A stretch of 64,000 bases of DNA, from NCBI RefSeq assembly GCF_013266735.1, contig NZ_JABSNU010000003.1, forward strand, positions 124,001-188,000. The letters run 5' to 3'. The translations under genes and the position numbers were made by a program. How positions within the stretch are numbered: position 1 is the stretch's first letter; every line of letters begins with the position of its first letter. Origin of the DNA: Pedobacter foliorum (GTDB lineage: Bacteria > Bacteroidota > Bacteroidia > Sphingobacteriales > Sphingobacteriaceae). Shown in pieces: positions 19,806-26,389 of the stretch. Below the pieces are notes generated by a model, which saw only the letters and a program-made list of their open reading frames with translations, had not been told where the DNA came from and did no database searches.

Positions 19806-20564
19806 ATGCCTACTAATTATTTCAAACCCCGCAAACGTTTTTCTTTTTCTGCCCATCCATTTGATCTAGGAACCCTCATGGGCTTGTCGCATAGTCATGA
19901 TGACAACCACTTTCTGTTGAAGATCTACAGAATGGATGAAACAGTCTTTTCTGATTATTATAGACATCACTTAAATTACGCCTTGGAAAACAATCTTTCA
20001 AGTGAAGAAGATTTCTTCCTCCATGTTTGGCAAATCGTGGTGAATAGGGTCAGGCATTATGAGGCAAAAGATCCATTTTCAAGAAACCACGCAATCCATA
20101 GGAACAGTATTGAAAAGCTCCAACAGTTCAAAAGATACCTCAATGGCATTGACCAATGGAATGCCAGACCATCGCATATCGTTATCGACGAAAAGGATGG
20201 ACTTATCCAAAATCAAAAAGCAGAAATCGAAAAACTGAGTGTAAAGTTTGCAGAACTTAACAAATATGAAGTTGAGCTTAAGATCCTAATCGATGATGGC
20301 CACTTGCCAACATTAATCGATATCTTGCAACAGCTGCGCGAAGTACGACTGCCGTCGGGTAGAAAGCTGCTCAAGAGCGACCATAAAATTCCTTACGCAA
20401 AAATGATCGCCAAATATTTCTCACATGGAGGAAAGGACATTCCCATCGAAACCGCCCGCAACTACTTTGTGGAAAAGAAAGGAGATGTATCGATAAAAGG
20501 CACTTCCATCCAACCAGAACATCAACTTTTCAAAATCGTACTCATAAATCCGAATGAGAAATAG
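19806..20564 (+). CDS. Hypothetical protein of a Bacteroidota mobile element
   Basis: 252 aa, no signal peptide or membrane segment. The N-terminal half is charged and helical (MDETVFSDYYRHHLNYALEN) and the middle is a coiled-coil stretch (about 130-165, QNQKAEIEKLSVKFAELNKY). The C-terminal part (IPYAKMIAKYFSHGGKDIPI) looks like a small helical DNA- or protein-binding domain. I do not recognise the family, though such proteins recur upstream of excisionase-like and mobilisation genes in Bacteroidota elements. Its role may be regulation or transfer; unproven. Confidence 0.55.
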   Translation: MPTNYFKPRKRFSFSAHPFDLGTLMGLSHSHDDNHFLLKIYRMDETVFSDYYRHHLNYALENNLSSEEDFFLHVWQIVVNRVRHYEAKDPFSRNHAIHRNSIEKLQQFKRYLNGIDQWNARPSHIVIDEKDGLIQNQKAEIEKLSVKFAELNKYEVELKILIDDGHLPTLIDILQQLREVRLPSGRKLLKSDHKIPYAKMIAKYFSHGGKDIPIETARNYFVEKKGDVSIKGTSIQPEHQLFKIVLINPNEK

Positions 20565-20667
20565 CAACGGGTTCGTCTGTTGTATATGACCACACTAAAC
20601 CGATGGTCATTGTGTCCGCCATTTTCCTCTACAAATTTACCCTGTAAACTTAAAAATAGAGGTAATT

Positions 20668-20934
20668 ATGCAGATCGAGATCCTAACCAAAGAGGAGCTC
20701 CTGAAGTTCAAGTCCGAACTTATAGAGGAGATCAAACAGACTATCAAATCAGATGATGTAACAATCGCGCACTGGCTTCGCAGTTCAGAGGTCAGAAAGC
20801 TGCTGAAGATTTCAGCGGGCACTTTACAGAACCTACGCATCAAGGGCATGCTTCCCTATGAAAAGATAGGTGGTATATTCTATTATGCCTATGCAGATAT
20901 TGTTCAGTTAATGGGGGAAATCGGGAACTCATGA
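20668..20934 (+). CDS. Helix-turn-helix excisionase-like protein
   Basis: 88 aa. After an N-terminal helix comes a MerR/excisionase-type HTH: WLRSSEVRKLLKISAGTLQN, then LRIKGMLPYEKIGGIFYYAY, in which the wing-like YEKIGG turn is typical of HTH_17 proteins. These are directionality factors or replication/transfer regulators in Bacteroidota integrative elements. The stop overlaps the next start (ATGA), so the two are translated together. Likely function: excision control with the integrase, inferred. Confidence 0.7.
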   Translation: MQIEILTKEELLKFKSELIEEIKQTIKSDDVTIAHWLRSSEVRKLLKISAGTLQNLRIKGMLPYEKIGGIFYYAYADIVQLMGEIGNS

Positions 20935-21245
20935 TAGGGACGGCAGAACAACTGACGAGCTTTCTGAAACTGGTCAGAGCGAATAACCATTTCCGTCAAT
21001 CACACCTCAGTCTTTACTCGGCAATTCTAATGTATCATGCCAAGGCAGCATTACAAAACCCTTTTCGGGTTTCAAGGAGGGAGTTGATGGAACATTCGGC
21101 TATCCATTCTTTTTCTACGTATCATAAGTGTATGAAGGATTTGGTCGATAATGGGCTTATTGGATATTGGCCATCATATCATCCGCGCCTTGCCAGTAGC
21201 GTAATGTTGTTGAACTACGGTGAAGATTATGCGGAGCAGGTATAA
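20931..21245 (+). CDS. Small winged-helix-like protein of mobile elements
   Basis: 104 aa overlapping the preceding gene by 4 nt. The pattern FRVSRRELMEHSAIHSFSTY followed by MKDLVDNGLIGYWPSYHPRL looks like a winged helix (recognition helix, then a hairpin). Similar proteins follow excisionase-like genes in Bacteroidota elements. It may regulate mobilisation or replication. It is not identified to a named family. Confidence 0.55.
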   Translation: MIGTAEQLTSFLKLVRANNHFRQSHLSLYSAILMYHAKAALQNPFRVSRRELMEHSAIHSFSTYHKCMKDLVDNGLIGYWPSYHPRLASSVMLLNYGEDYAEQV

Positions 21246-21533
21246 CTTTGAAGCCGGAATGCCATTAAAAGATTCCTGCCGACATTGAGCCGGATAGGCA
21301 AAGACCCCATGCCGTTTGCAACGCACATGAATTTATTTTGCCGCCTTATTTACGGCAACTTATCATAAGTGTCTCCGTGAGCCCATTGAAAGGGAGTTGG
21401 TTGGCTATAGACCCAGTTACCGTCCCTGGCATGCCAGCCTGGCCTGGAAGCTGGAGCACCCGGCAGACCAGGTATCAGATGCACCTGCTGTTGCGGTGCA
21501 CTGCTAGCCCGTTTGCCTATGCGATATAGCGGA

Positions 21534-21567
21534 GCCAGCTATGTTTCGACGGGGTCGAAACGCTGGC
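21534..21567. other. Candidate origin of transfer (oriT) cruciform
   Basis: The gap 21246-21652 has no gene and is visibly GC-richer than its flanks. It holds a two-part inverted repeat: outer GCCAGC/GCTGGC (21534-21539, 21562-21567), inner GTTTCGAC/GTCGAAAC (21543-21550, 21554-21561) around GGG. Smaller hairpins lie upstream (for example near 21341-21358). A strong cruciform immediately before mobC and relaxase genes is where oriT is expected. The nick site is not identifiable by eye. Confidence 0.5.
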
Positions 21568-21652
21568 CCCATTCATCCACGCTGCGCTTAGGATTCATGG
21601 GGTGAGCTTCGCTAAAAGTGCCGGATGAGTGAATTTTATGAATCCTTGAACT

Positions 21653-22057
21653 ATGACAGTAACAGTATCAGCCATGATCAATCAGTATGATAAAATAAAA
21701 AGGAATAAAGGAGGACGCCCCAAAGTATCACTTAAAAGAGCTGCTTCTCTTACAGTGATGTGTAATCTCATTGAAAAGAAACTAATTCAACTTAACGCCA
21801 GAAAACTGAACCTCAGCGCCTCGGTCTATCTTCGGGAGCTTGGCTTAAAAGGTGCTGTTAAGGTAAAATTGAAAACCCTCCCAAAAGAGGTACTTCAATT
21901 TACCGGTACCCTAAATCACATGGCGGCCAATCTCAACCAGATTGCCCGCAAGCGCAATTCGGGAGAAGACCTAAATGCAAAGGACAGGGCTTTGATCAAT
22001 CAGGAAGTCAGGGCCGTTCAAAAGCTTGTGGAAGAAGTAGAGGTCTATTTAAAATGA
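21653..22057 (+). CDS. MobC-like relaxosome accessory protein
   Basis: 134 aa (Met8 at 21674 is an alternative start). The N-terminus is basic (KIKRNKGGRPKVSLKRAAS), followed by a ribbon-helix-helix-like segment (NARKLNLSASVYLRELGLKG) and the MobC signature (GTLNHMAANLNQIARKRNSG). MobC proteins bind oriT and help the relaxase nick DNA. The stop overlaps the relaxase start by 4 nt, so they are co-translated. It lies directly after the candidate oriT. Confidence 0.8.
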   Translation: MTVTVSAMINQYDKIKRNKGGRPKVSLKRAASLTVMCNLIEKKLIQLNARKLNLSASVYLRELGLKGAVKVKLKTLPKEVLQFTGTLNHMAANLNQIARKRNSGEDLNAKDRALINQEVRAVQKLVEEVEVYLK

Positions 22058-22887
22058 TTGGGAAAATAGCCACTGGTAAAAGCTTTCGGGGTTGCCTTGG
22101 CTACCTGCATGAAGGGAGACTACAGGAGAGCAAAGAACTGCAACTTGAAGAAATGGCCAAGAAGCAGGCTGACGTAATTCATTACAACAACTGTTTTGGC
22201 ACTAGGAAACAGGTGGTCAGACAACTGGTGGCAGTAAGTAAACTTAATCCAAAGCTGGCAAAGCCTGTATTTCATGCTTCACTGAGCTTTGCCTACGGCG
22301 ATGCGGCCTTGCTGACCAAACAGCAGAAGGCAGACATCGCCATAGCAATGGCGGAAGAATTTGGATTTGATCAGAATCAGTTTGTTGTCATTAGCCATTC
22401 TGATACCCTTCATGAGCATATCCACATTGTGGCTAATCGGGTCGGTTATGATGGCAAAACCGCCAGCGATAGCAACAGCTATAAGCGAATGGCGCAATTT
22501 TGCCGGAAAATCGAGAAGTTATATAATTTAACTCCTGTCCTAAGTCCTAACCGTTTTTTGCAAGCCGAGAAGCGGGTGGCAAAAGCCAAAAGGATAGACA
22601 ACCGAAAGGAATTACTCAAAAAGACATTAGTATGGGCTATTAGCAAATCCACGTCCATTGAAGCGGTAAAAGCCAGAATGGAAAAACGAGGTTACCAGGT
22701 AGAACTGAGTAGGGGCATCGCCTTCACCGACAAAAAGCAAGTCAGGTTCAAGGGGAGTGAAGTAGGGTACAGCCTCGCAAATATCAACGCTCAGCTTAGC
22801 CGTCAGCTCAAGATTGCTGAGCAGCAAATACAGCAGGATAAAGCGGAAGAACTAGAGCGCAAGCAAACTAAGGGATTATCAATTTAA
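22054..22887 (+). CDS. MOBP-type relaxase/mobilisation nuclease
   Basis: 277 aa, short for a relaxase, with only the nuclease domain. Seen: N-terminal MIGKIATGKSFRGCLGYLHE with a candidate Tyr nucleophile (Y27 in GCLGYLHE), and the three-His metal motif in HSDTLHEHIHIVANRV. It nicks one strand at oriT to start transfer. There is no helicase or type IV secretion gene in the window, so the element would be mobilizable with help from a conjugative element (IME), not self-transmissible. The C-terminal part is helical and basic. Confidence 0.85.
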   Translation: MIGKIATGKSFRGCLGYLHEGRLQESKELQLEEMAKKQADVIHYNNCFGTRKQVVRQLVAVSKLNPKLAKPVFHASLSFAYGDAALLTKQQKADIAIAMAEEFGFDQNQFVVISHSDTLHEHIHIVANRVGYDGKTASDSNSYKRMAQFCRKIEKLYNLTPVLSPNRFLQAEKRVAKAKRIDNRKELLKKTLVWAISKSTSIEAVKARMEKRGYQVELSRGIAFTDKKQVRFKGSEVGYSLANINAQLSRQLKIAEQQIQQDKAEELERKQTKGLSI

Positions 22888-22898
22888 AATCAATTCTT

Positions 22899-23327
22899 AT
22901 GGACTTAAATGAAACATCAATAAAAGAAATCCTGGAAGAGGTGCTGGAGCAGAGCGAGAAAACACAAAAAACAATAGAACATCTGGAAAGGAGATTAGCG
23001 GATAAAGACAATGAGCTCAAAACCCTGATCGAGGATAATAAGGCGTTAATTGCAAGCTTTGAGCATAAGTATGAAACTATAGAAGTCAAAGCGCCACAGC
23101 CCGACCTTTCTGCGGTGAATCTGGCGATCCTTAAAGGGTTTGTTGGAATTAATCAAACAATAGAAAAAGGGCCGAAACCAATTGTCAGACAGATCAGGTT
23201 TACTTTGTTCCCGGAGCAGGTAAGAACGCCTGAATATTATCATGTGATGATGCGATGGCTGGTTTGGATATTATTGGGCTCGCTGTTTATGGTGCTTACT
23301 TACCTGCTTATCGATAAACGCATTTAG
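22899..23327 (+). CDS. Coiled-coil protein with one C-terminal membrane segment, mob operon
   Basis: 142 aa. Residues about 5-60 form a strong coiled coil (EEVLEQSEKTQKTIEHLERR); residues about 115-137 are a single transmembrane helix (WLVWILLGSLFMVLTYLLID). It starts 11 nt after the relaxase stop and is the last gene of the mobilisation operon. Tail-anchored coiled-coil proteins are frequent after mobilisation genes in Bacteroidota; they may link the relaxosome to the membrane. Function not established. Confidence 0.65.
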   Translation: MDLNETSIKEILEEVLEQSEKTQKTIEHLERRLADKDNELKTLIEDNKALIASFEHKYETIEVKAPQPDLSAVNLAILKGFVGINQTIEKGPKPIVRQIRFTLFPEQVRTPEYYHVMMRWLVWILLGSLFMVLTYLLIDKRI

Positions 23328-23524
23328 AAGAGGGCATGGGTCGTCTAATTGCAAAAGGTAGAGGATTAAATAGAAGGTGCAATAATCCCCACGCACATTT
23401 GGGGCCTGCAAAAACTGGTGGTTTTTGCTTTGGCGTTTATGCAAAAATGATTCTACATCGAGCATCTTGGTTTTAACATATAGTCGCCATTCTCTAAATG
23501 TGAAAATTAGCCGGTAAGAGGGAT

Positions 23525-23560
23525 AACCAATCATTACGCTGATGGTTACAGCGTTGGTTT
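23525..23560 (-). terminator. Hairpin downstream of the candidate guide RNA
   Basis: On the minus strand the inner stem ACGCTG/CAGCGT (23549-23554 / 23536-23541) is extended by outer AACCAA/TTGGTT arms with an asymmetric internal loop. It lies about 35 nt beyond the scaffold end ACAAC, so it could end or protect a guide RNA with a 20-30 nt guide. There is no T-run, so it could also be part of the RNA or an end structure. Confidence 0.4.
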
Positions 23561-23574
23561 CTGGCTATTTTTCA

Positions 23575-23668
23575 AATCAATAGAGCCCATAGCGGTTGTA
23601 TGACCTGTTAGACTTAGTGAGTACATTTTTGTCTCACCCTACGGCTGTACAAGCAGCCTCTTTAATGT
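23575..23668 (-). ncRNA. Candidate Cas12f-type guide RNA: scaffold 3' half plus guide
   Basis: Minus-strand, starting at the stop of the Cas12f-like gene. Seen in order: hairpin GGCTGCTTGTACAGCC (23658-23643), a spacer, a stem GTGAG/CTCAC (23637-23633 / 23621-23617) around an 11-nt loop, then CTAAGTC...GGTCATACAAC ending at 23595. Known Cas12f guide scaffolds, as I recall them, have the same order: a GGCTGCTTG...CAGCC hairpin, a pseudoknot stem, then a 3' end in GCAAC right before the guide. The next 20 nt, CGCTATGGGCTCTATTGATT (23594-23575), would be the guide. The 5' part of the scaffold probably overlaps the end of the coding region; the 5' limit is unknown. Function is inferred from structure and position. 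Confidence 0.6.
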
Positions 23669-23670
23669 TG

Positions 23671-24768
23671 TTATTCTATGATGACCTGAATCCCTGCTTT
23701 TTCTGCTTTATAGTTGATTTTATCTTTCAAACTGAAGTAGCTCCAGTTTTGTAGCAGAAAAGGATCTTCTTTGGCAATTTCTTCTTTTTGCTGTTGATTG
23801 ACCAGGATCAGGGTGGCTGCATGGTACTTTACGCAAAGGTCTATGAGTTTGCGGCTGTACACATGTAATTTATAGTCCACATATCTTTTTTCCAAATCCT
23901 GGTACTCCTCCAGGCTTTTTCTTTTTCTCTTTTTTCCGTGTCCGCCCCGGTTAAAGGGGGTGCCTTTTTTTACCCTTTCTATGGCTGCCCGTATCGCTAG
24001 CCTGCGGTGGAGAAACTCTTCCTTATTTCCAATGCTGAGTTCGTAGCTGCCGATTTTGACGGTTACCGGGTGTTCTATGGAAAGTGAGGCTTCGGCAATG
24101 ACGGAAGTATCCAATATATGTTGTTCTTTCTCTAGCCCGATCGCTGCTAATAAAAAGACTTTACCCTGATCGATATAGAGCTTACTGGTATGGAGTCTTA
24201 GCGTTCCGCTTTTTATCTTGTTCAATAGTGCCTTTTTATCTGATCTGTCTTTTCCAAGATAGGTCCTGAAGGGGATCTGGAACAATTTGAAGCTGAAATT
24301 CTTGTTATCCGGTGTGGTATCGAATCTGGTGATGACTTCTGATCCAAAAGGGAGCGGGAGGTTTTTCTTATAATTACTCAGTGATTTCTCTCCTTTCCAG
24401 TAGGCAGCCTTCTCGTTGTTGAAATGGGAAATCAGGCTATGGTTTAAATTGCTGAGGATATTGGTAGGGATCTGTCCCTTGAAATGATTGGAGAGCAAAC
24501 GGTAAGTGGTATTTGGCCGGGAAGATTTCAGGATGCCTTTTTCATCTTTCTTCTGATCAGCCAGTTTAAGTTTGATCTCTTCGGTAAGGTAGAAGAAGTC
24601 TTTGACCTGCTGCTGGATGAAATGATGGCTCATGATCAGATTGGCGGCGCGGAAACAAATCCGCTGCCAGCTGTACAACTGATCTTTTGCGGCTTTGATC
24701 ACTTCTTTGTCGTCGGAATCAATCAGCAGCTGGATCTTACGGGTAAGAATCATCGTGTCTTTTTCCAT
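23671..24768 (-). CDS. Nuclease-dead Cas12f/TnpB-family RNA-guided DNA-binding protein
   Basis: 365 aa. The N-terminal half matches the Cas12f/TnpB wedge/REC layout: MILTRKIQL, LYSWQRICFRAANLIMSHHF, then ISHFNNEKAAYWKGEKSL and YKKNLPLPF. The RuvC half includes ELSIGNKEEFLHRRLAIRAA, the basic bridge RGGHGKKRKRK and NWSYFSLKDKINYKAEKAGI, which in TnpB precedes the zinc ribbon. The RuvC-I motif, normally G-h-D-x-G, reads LSIEHPVTV; the RuvC-II Glu position reads ILVNQQ; the protein stops at QVIIE, so zinc ribbon and RuvC-III are absent. It should therefore bind but not cut DNA. It starts 4 nt after the sigma-factor stop. No transposase or IS ends are next to it. Alternatives: TldR-type repressor, or a decayed TnpB; the intact reading frame and sigma partner argue against decay. 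Confidence 0.75.
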   Translation of the reverse strand: MEKDTMILTRKIQLLIDSDDKEVIKAAKDQLYSWQRICFRAANLIMSHHFIQQQVKDFFYLTEEIKLKLADQKKDEKGILKSSRPNTTYRLLSNHFKGQIPTNILSNLNHSLISHFNNEKAAYWKGEKSLSNYKKNLPLPFGSEVITRFDTTPDNKNFSFKLFQIPFRTYLGKDRSDKKALLNKIKSGTLRLHTSKLYIDQGKVFLLAAIGLEKEQHILDTSVIAEASLSIEHPVTVKIGSYELSIGNKEEFLHRRLAIRAAIERVKKGTPFNRGGHGKKRKRKSLEEYQDLEKRYVDYKLHVYSRKLIDLCVKYHAATLILVNQQQKEEIAKEDPFLLQNWSYFSLKDKINYKAEKAGIQVIIE

Positions 24769-24772
24769 AGCG

Positions 24773-25576
24773 TTAGTTTTTTACTTTGGTATAGGCTTGC
24801 ACAAAACTTCTTTTGATGTGCTCTGGACTTAAATTTAAGGCTCTGGCGATCTCTTCAAAACTGTATTGGAGTTCATAGCGCATGTGCAGGATACTGGATT
24901 GTTCTTTGTCCAGATCGCCTTCGAATTGGAATTTGCTGGTTTTTCCTGCAGTCTCGAGTTTCCCGGAACTGGTTAGGATGGACTTTAGTGTTTCCAGTGT
25001 TTTTTCCACGGTTCGGGCTACCTGATAATCTGAAATGCCGCCAATGTGCCAGGCAATGCGTTCATAGTTGAAAGCGTATTTTAGGCAAAGCTTGATAAAT
25101 AATTGCTGGTTTTCGGTAAGATTGGGTATGACCACTTCAACTTGTCGCCATTGTTGCTTTAGGCGCTCATCGAGTTCTTCCTGGTAGATGACCTCATCTG
25201 GACCCAGTGCTTCTTCAGGACTACAGCCCGCCATGAATTCTTGGTAATTTTCGATCTCATCAAGCCTGAGCATATTCCGCTGGAAGTTATGCTTAGAGGT
25301 TCTGTAGAAGGCTTTGCATGCCTCGAATGTGGTATCAAGGAGAAAGGTTTGGATGTGCTTTGGGTCGGTGATGCTACTTCTGATCAACCAAAGCCGTAGA
25401 AAGGCTTCGTTAACGATGCAGTCCGCGTTGATATCATCTTTAATGTACCTTTTTCTTTTATGGTATAAAGAAGGGTAAAAGCGATTGTAAAAATACTCCA
25501 AACCTTTTTCATCGCCCTGGCTGAATTTGAGAAAATTACGGTGTTCGTCCTTGATCTTATAACTGATAAAGTTCAT
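24773..25576 (-). CDS. ECF-type sigma factor with two sigma-4-like domains
   Basis: 267 aa, longer than the usual 170-200 aa of ECF sigma factors. Sigma-2 is at about 25-95 (FYNRFYPSLYHKRKRYIKDD, then ADCIVNEAFLRLWLIR). A first sigma-4-like HTH is at about 145-202 (IPNLTENQQLFIKLCLKYAF); a second similar segment is at about 221-265 (LDKEQSSILHMRYELQYSFE, then EIARALNLSPEHIKRSF). No anti-sigma gene is adjacent. Translation is likely coupled to the Cas12f-like gene. In Bacteroidota, nuclease-dead Cas12f proteins linked to ECF sigma factors have been reported to recruit RNA polymerase through a guide RNA; this pair fits that arrangement. That the second HTH binds the Cas12f-like protein is speculation. 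Confidence 0.75.
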   Translation of the reverse strand: MNFISYKIKDEHRNFLKFSQGDEKGLEYFYNRFYPSLYHKRKRYIKDDINADCIVNEAFLRLWLIRSSITDPKHIQTFLLDTTFEACKAFYRTSKHNFQRNMLRLDEIENYQEFMAGCSPEEALGPDEVIYQEELDERLKQQWRQVEVVIPNLTENQQLFIKLCLKYAFNYERIAWHIGGISDYQVARTVEKTLETLKSILTSSGKLETAGKTSKFQFEGDLDKEQSSILHMRYELQYSFEEIARALNLSPEHIKRSFVQAYTKVKN

Positions 25577-25599
25577 ATTAATAATAGTTAGTTAGCAAT

Positions 25600-25800
25600 T
25601 ATTATGAGTCGTAAACGGAGTTAACGCTAAATGGCGTGGAGCTCAATTTATCGTACTGGAGGTACTGGTATACCCGGGACACGACAAAAAGAGCCCACGC
25701 CATTTTAGCGTGAGCATCTTCACCGTCGTCTTGTGTCCTTTCGAATTACCAGTTTTCCAGTACAAGACTCTAGTGTAATGCTTCCAATATCATTTTAGAA
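25600..25800 (-). ncRNA. Structured leader/possible second non-coding RNA upstream of the sigma gene
   Basis: Minus-strand RNA from about 25800 holds three pairings. A: GTACTGGAAAACTGG (25767-25753 region) with CCAGTACCTCCAGTAC. B: GGACAC...CGAC with GTCGTGTCC, nested in A. C: CACGCTAAAATGGCGTGG, in the loop of B, with CCACGCCATTTAGCGT downstream, making a pseudoknot; each C strand can also fold alone. Such order (A-B-C-B'-A'-C') resembles a guide-RNA or riboregulator fold more than a simple leader. It could be a 5' UTR controlling the sigma operon, the 5' part of a guide system, or a transposon-end relic. The gap 25577-25916 has no gene. Confidence 0.5.
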
Positions 25801-25806
25801 GAATTA

Positions 25807-25814
25807 CAAAAATA
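25807..25814 (-). promoter_or_regulatory. Putative -7 box of the sigma/Cas12f-like operon
   Basis: Minus-strand TATTTTTG matches TAnnTTTG and would start transcription near 25800, at the 5' edge of the structured leader. A good -33 box is not visible. Confidence 0.4.
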
Positions 25815-25865
25815 ACATTACATATTAATTATAGTTGATTCATTCACTAAGATAATAAATTTTAA

Positions 25866-25885
25866 TGGTATATTTAGCTATACCA
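25866..25885. promoter_or_regulatory. Inverted-repeat operator upstream of the XRE gene
   Basis: TGGTATA-tttagc-TATACCA, a 7-bp perfect inverted repeat 31 nt before the XRE start, overlapping a -7-like TATATTTA (25870-25877). Position suggests autorepression by the XRE protein. The same gap carries the divergent sigma/Cas12f-like promoter, so the site might influence both. Confidence 0.45.
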
Positions 25886-25916
25886 ATTCTTTTTTTAACA
25901 AGTGTGATCTTCCATC

Positions 25917-26168
25917 ATGAATATTGATGATTTAGATTCATTGAGAGATAAGCTCGGTAAGCGAATAAAAGGGCTAAGGGAAGAGCGGGGATTAGGGGTT
26001 CGGCAATTTGCTTTAATTGCAGAAATAGAGCATCCTCAACTTATTAATATCGAGAAGGGGAGAGTTGACTTGAAGCTTGCAACTATTTATAAAATTGCTA
26101 AAGGGCTTAAAGTACACCCTAAAGAGTTATTCAATATTGAATTCTTATGGGATGGTGCGAAAGGATAA
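25917..26168 (+). CDS. XRE-family helix-turn-helix regulator
   Basis: 83 aa, a single XRE/Cro-type HTH: KRIKGLREERGLGVRQFALI, then EIEHPQLINIEKGRVDLKLA and the last helix TIYKIAKGLKVHPKELF. There is no further domain. It is divergent from the sigma/Cas12f-like operon with 340 bp between starts, and an inverted repeat lies in front of it. It is a likely local repressor of its own gene and possibly of that operon or of element functions. The next 221 bp (26169-26389) show nothing I can name. Confidence 0.75.
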   Translation: MNIDDLDSLRDKLGKRIKGLREERGLGVRQFALIAEIEHPQLINIEKGRVDLKLATIYKIAKGLKVHPKELFNIEFLWDGAKG

Positions 26169-26389
26169 TGTTATAATTCTTTTCAATGTTAGTTGAGAGC
26201 TAGAATTCGGTCAAGTTAACGATTCTCTAGTTTCCTTTTTCTGCCAAAATATTCACAAAGCTCTGAATTTGAAGGACTAAGTTATGCAACGCCATTAGTA
26301 GGTATTTGAAAATGCTTACACTGTTAGCGGGAGAATGTTGTTGCAAAGATTTTTTCACCTCTGAATTCAATGATTTTCATTCTTTGACT

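Noticed and set aside
21338..21529. 63-codon frame within the candidate oriT region
   Set aside because: It runs across several hairpins, has high Pro/Cys/Ala content typical of a chance frame in GC-rich DNA and shows no start context.
23575..23668. CRISPR array at the guide-RNA locus
   Set aside because: No repeated direct-repeat units are visible here or elsewhere in the window; only a single scaffold-like element is present.
23671..24768. Reading the Cas12f-like gene as a plain IS605-type TnpB pseudogene
   Set aside because: No TnpA gene or clear IS ends are adjacent, the frame is intact, RuvC residues are replaced rather than frameshifted, and it is 4 nt from a sigma gene.
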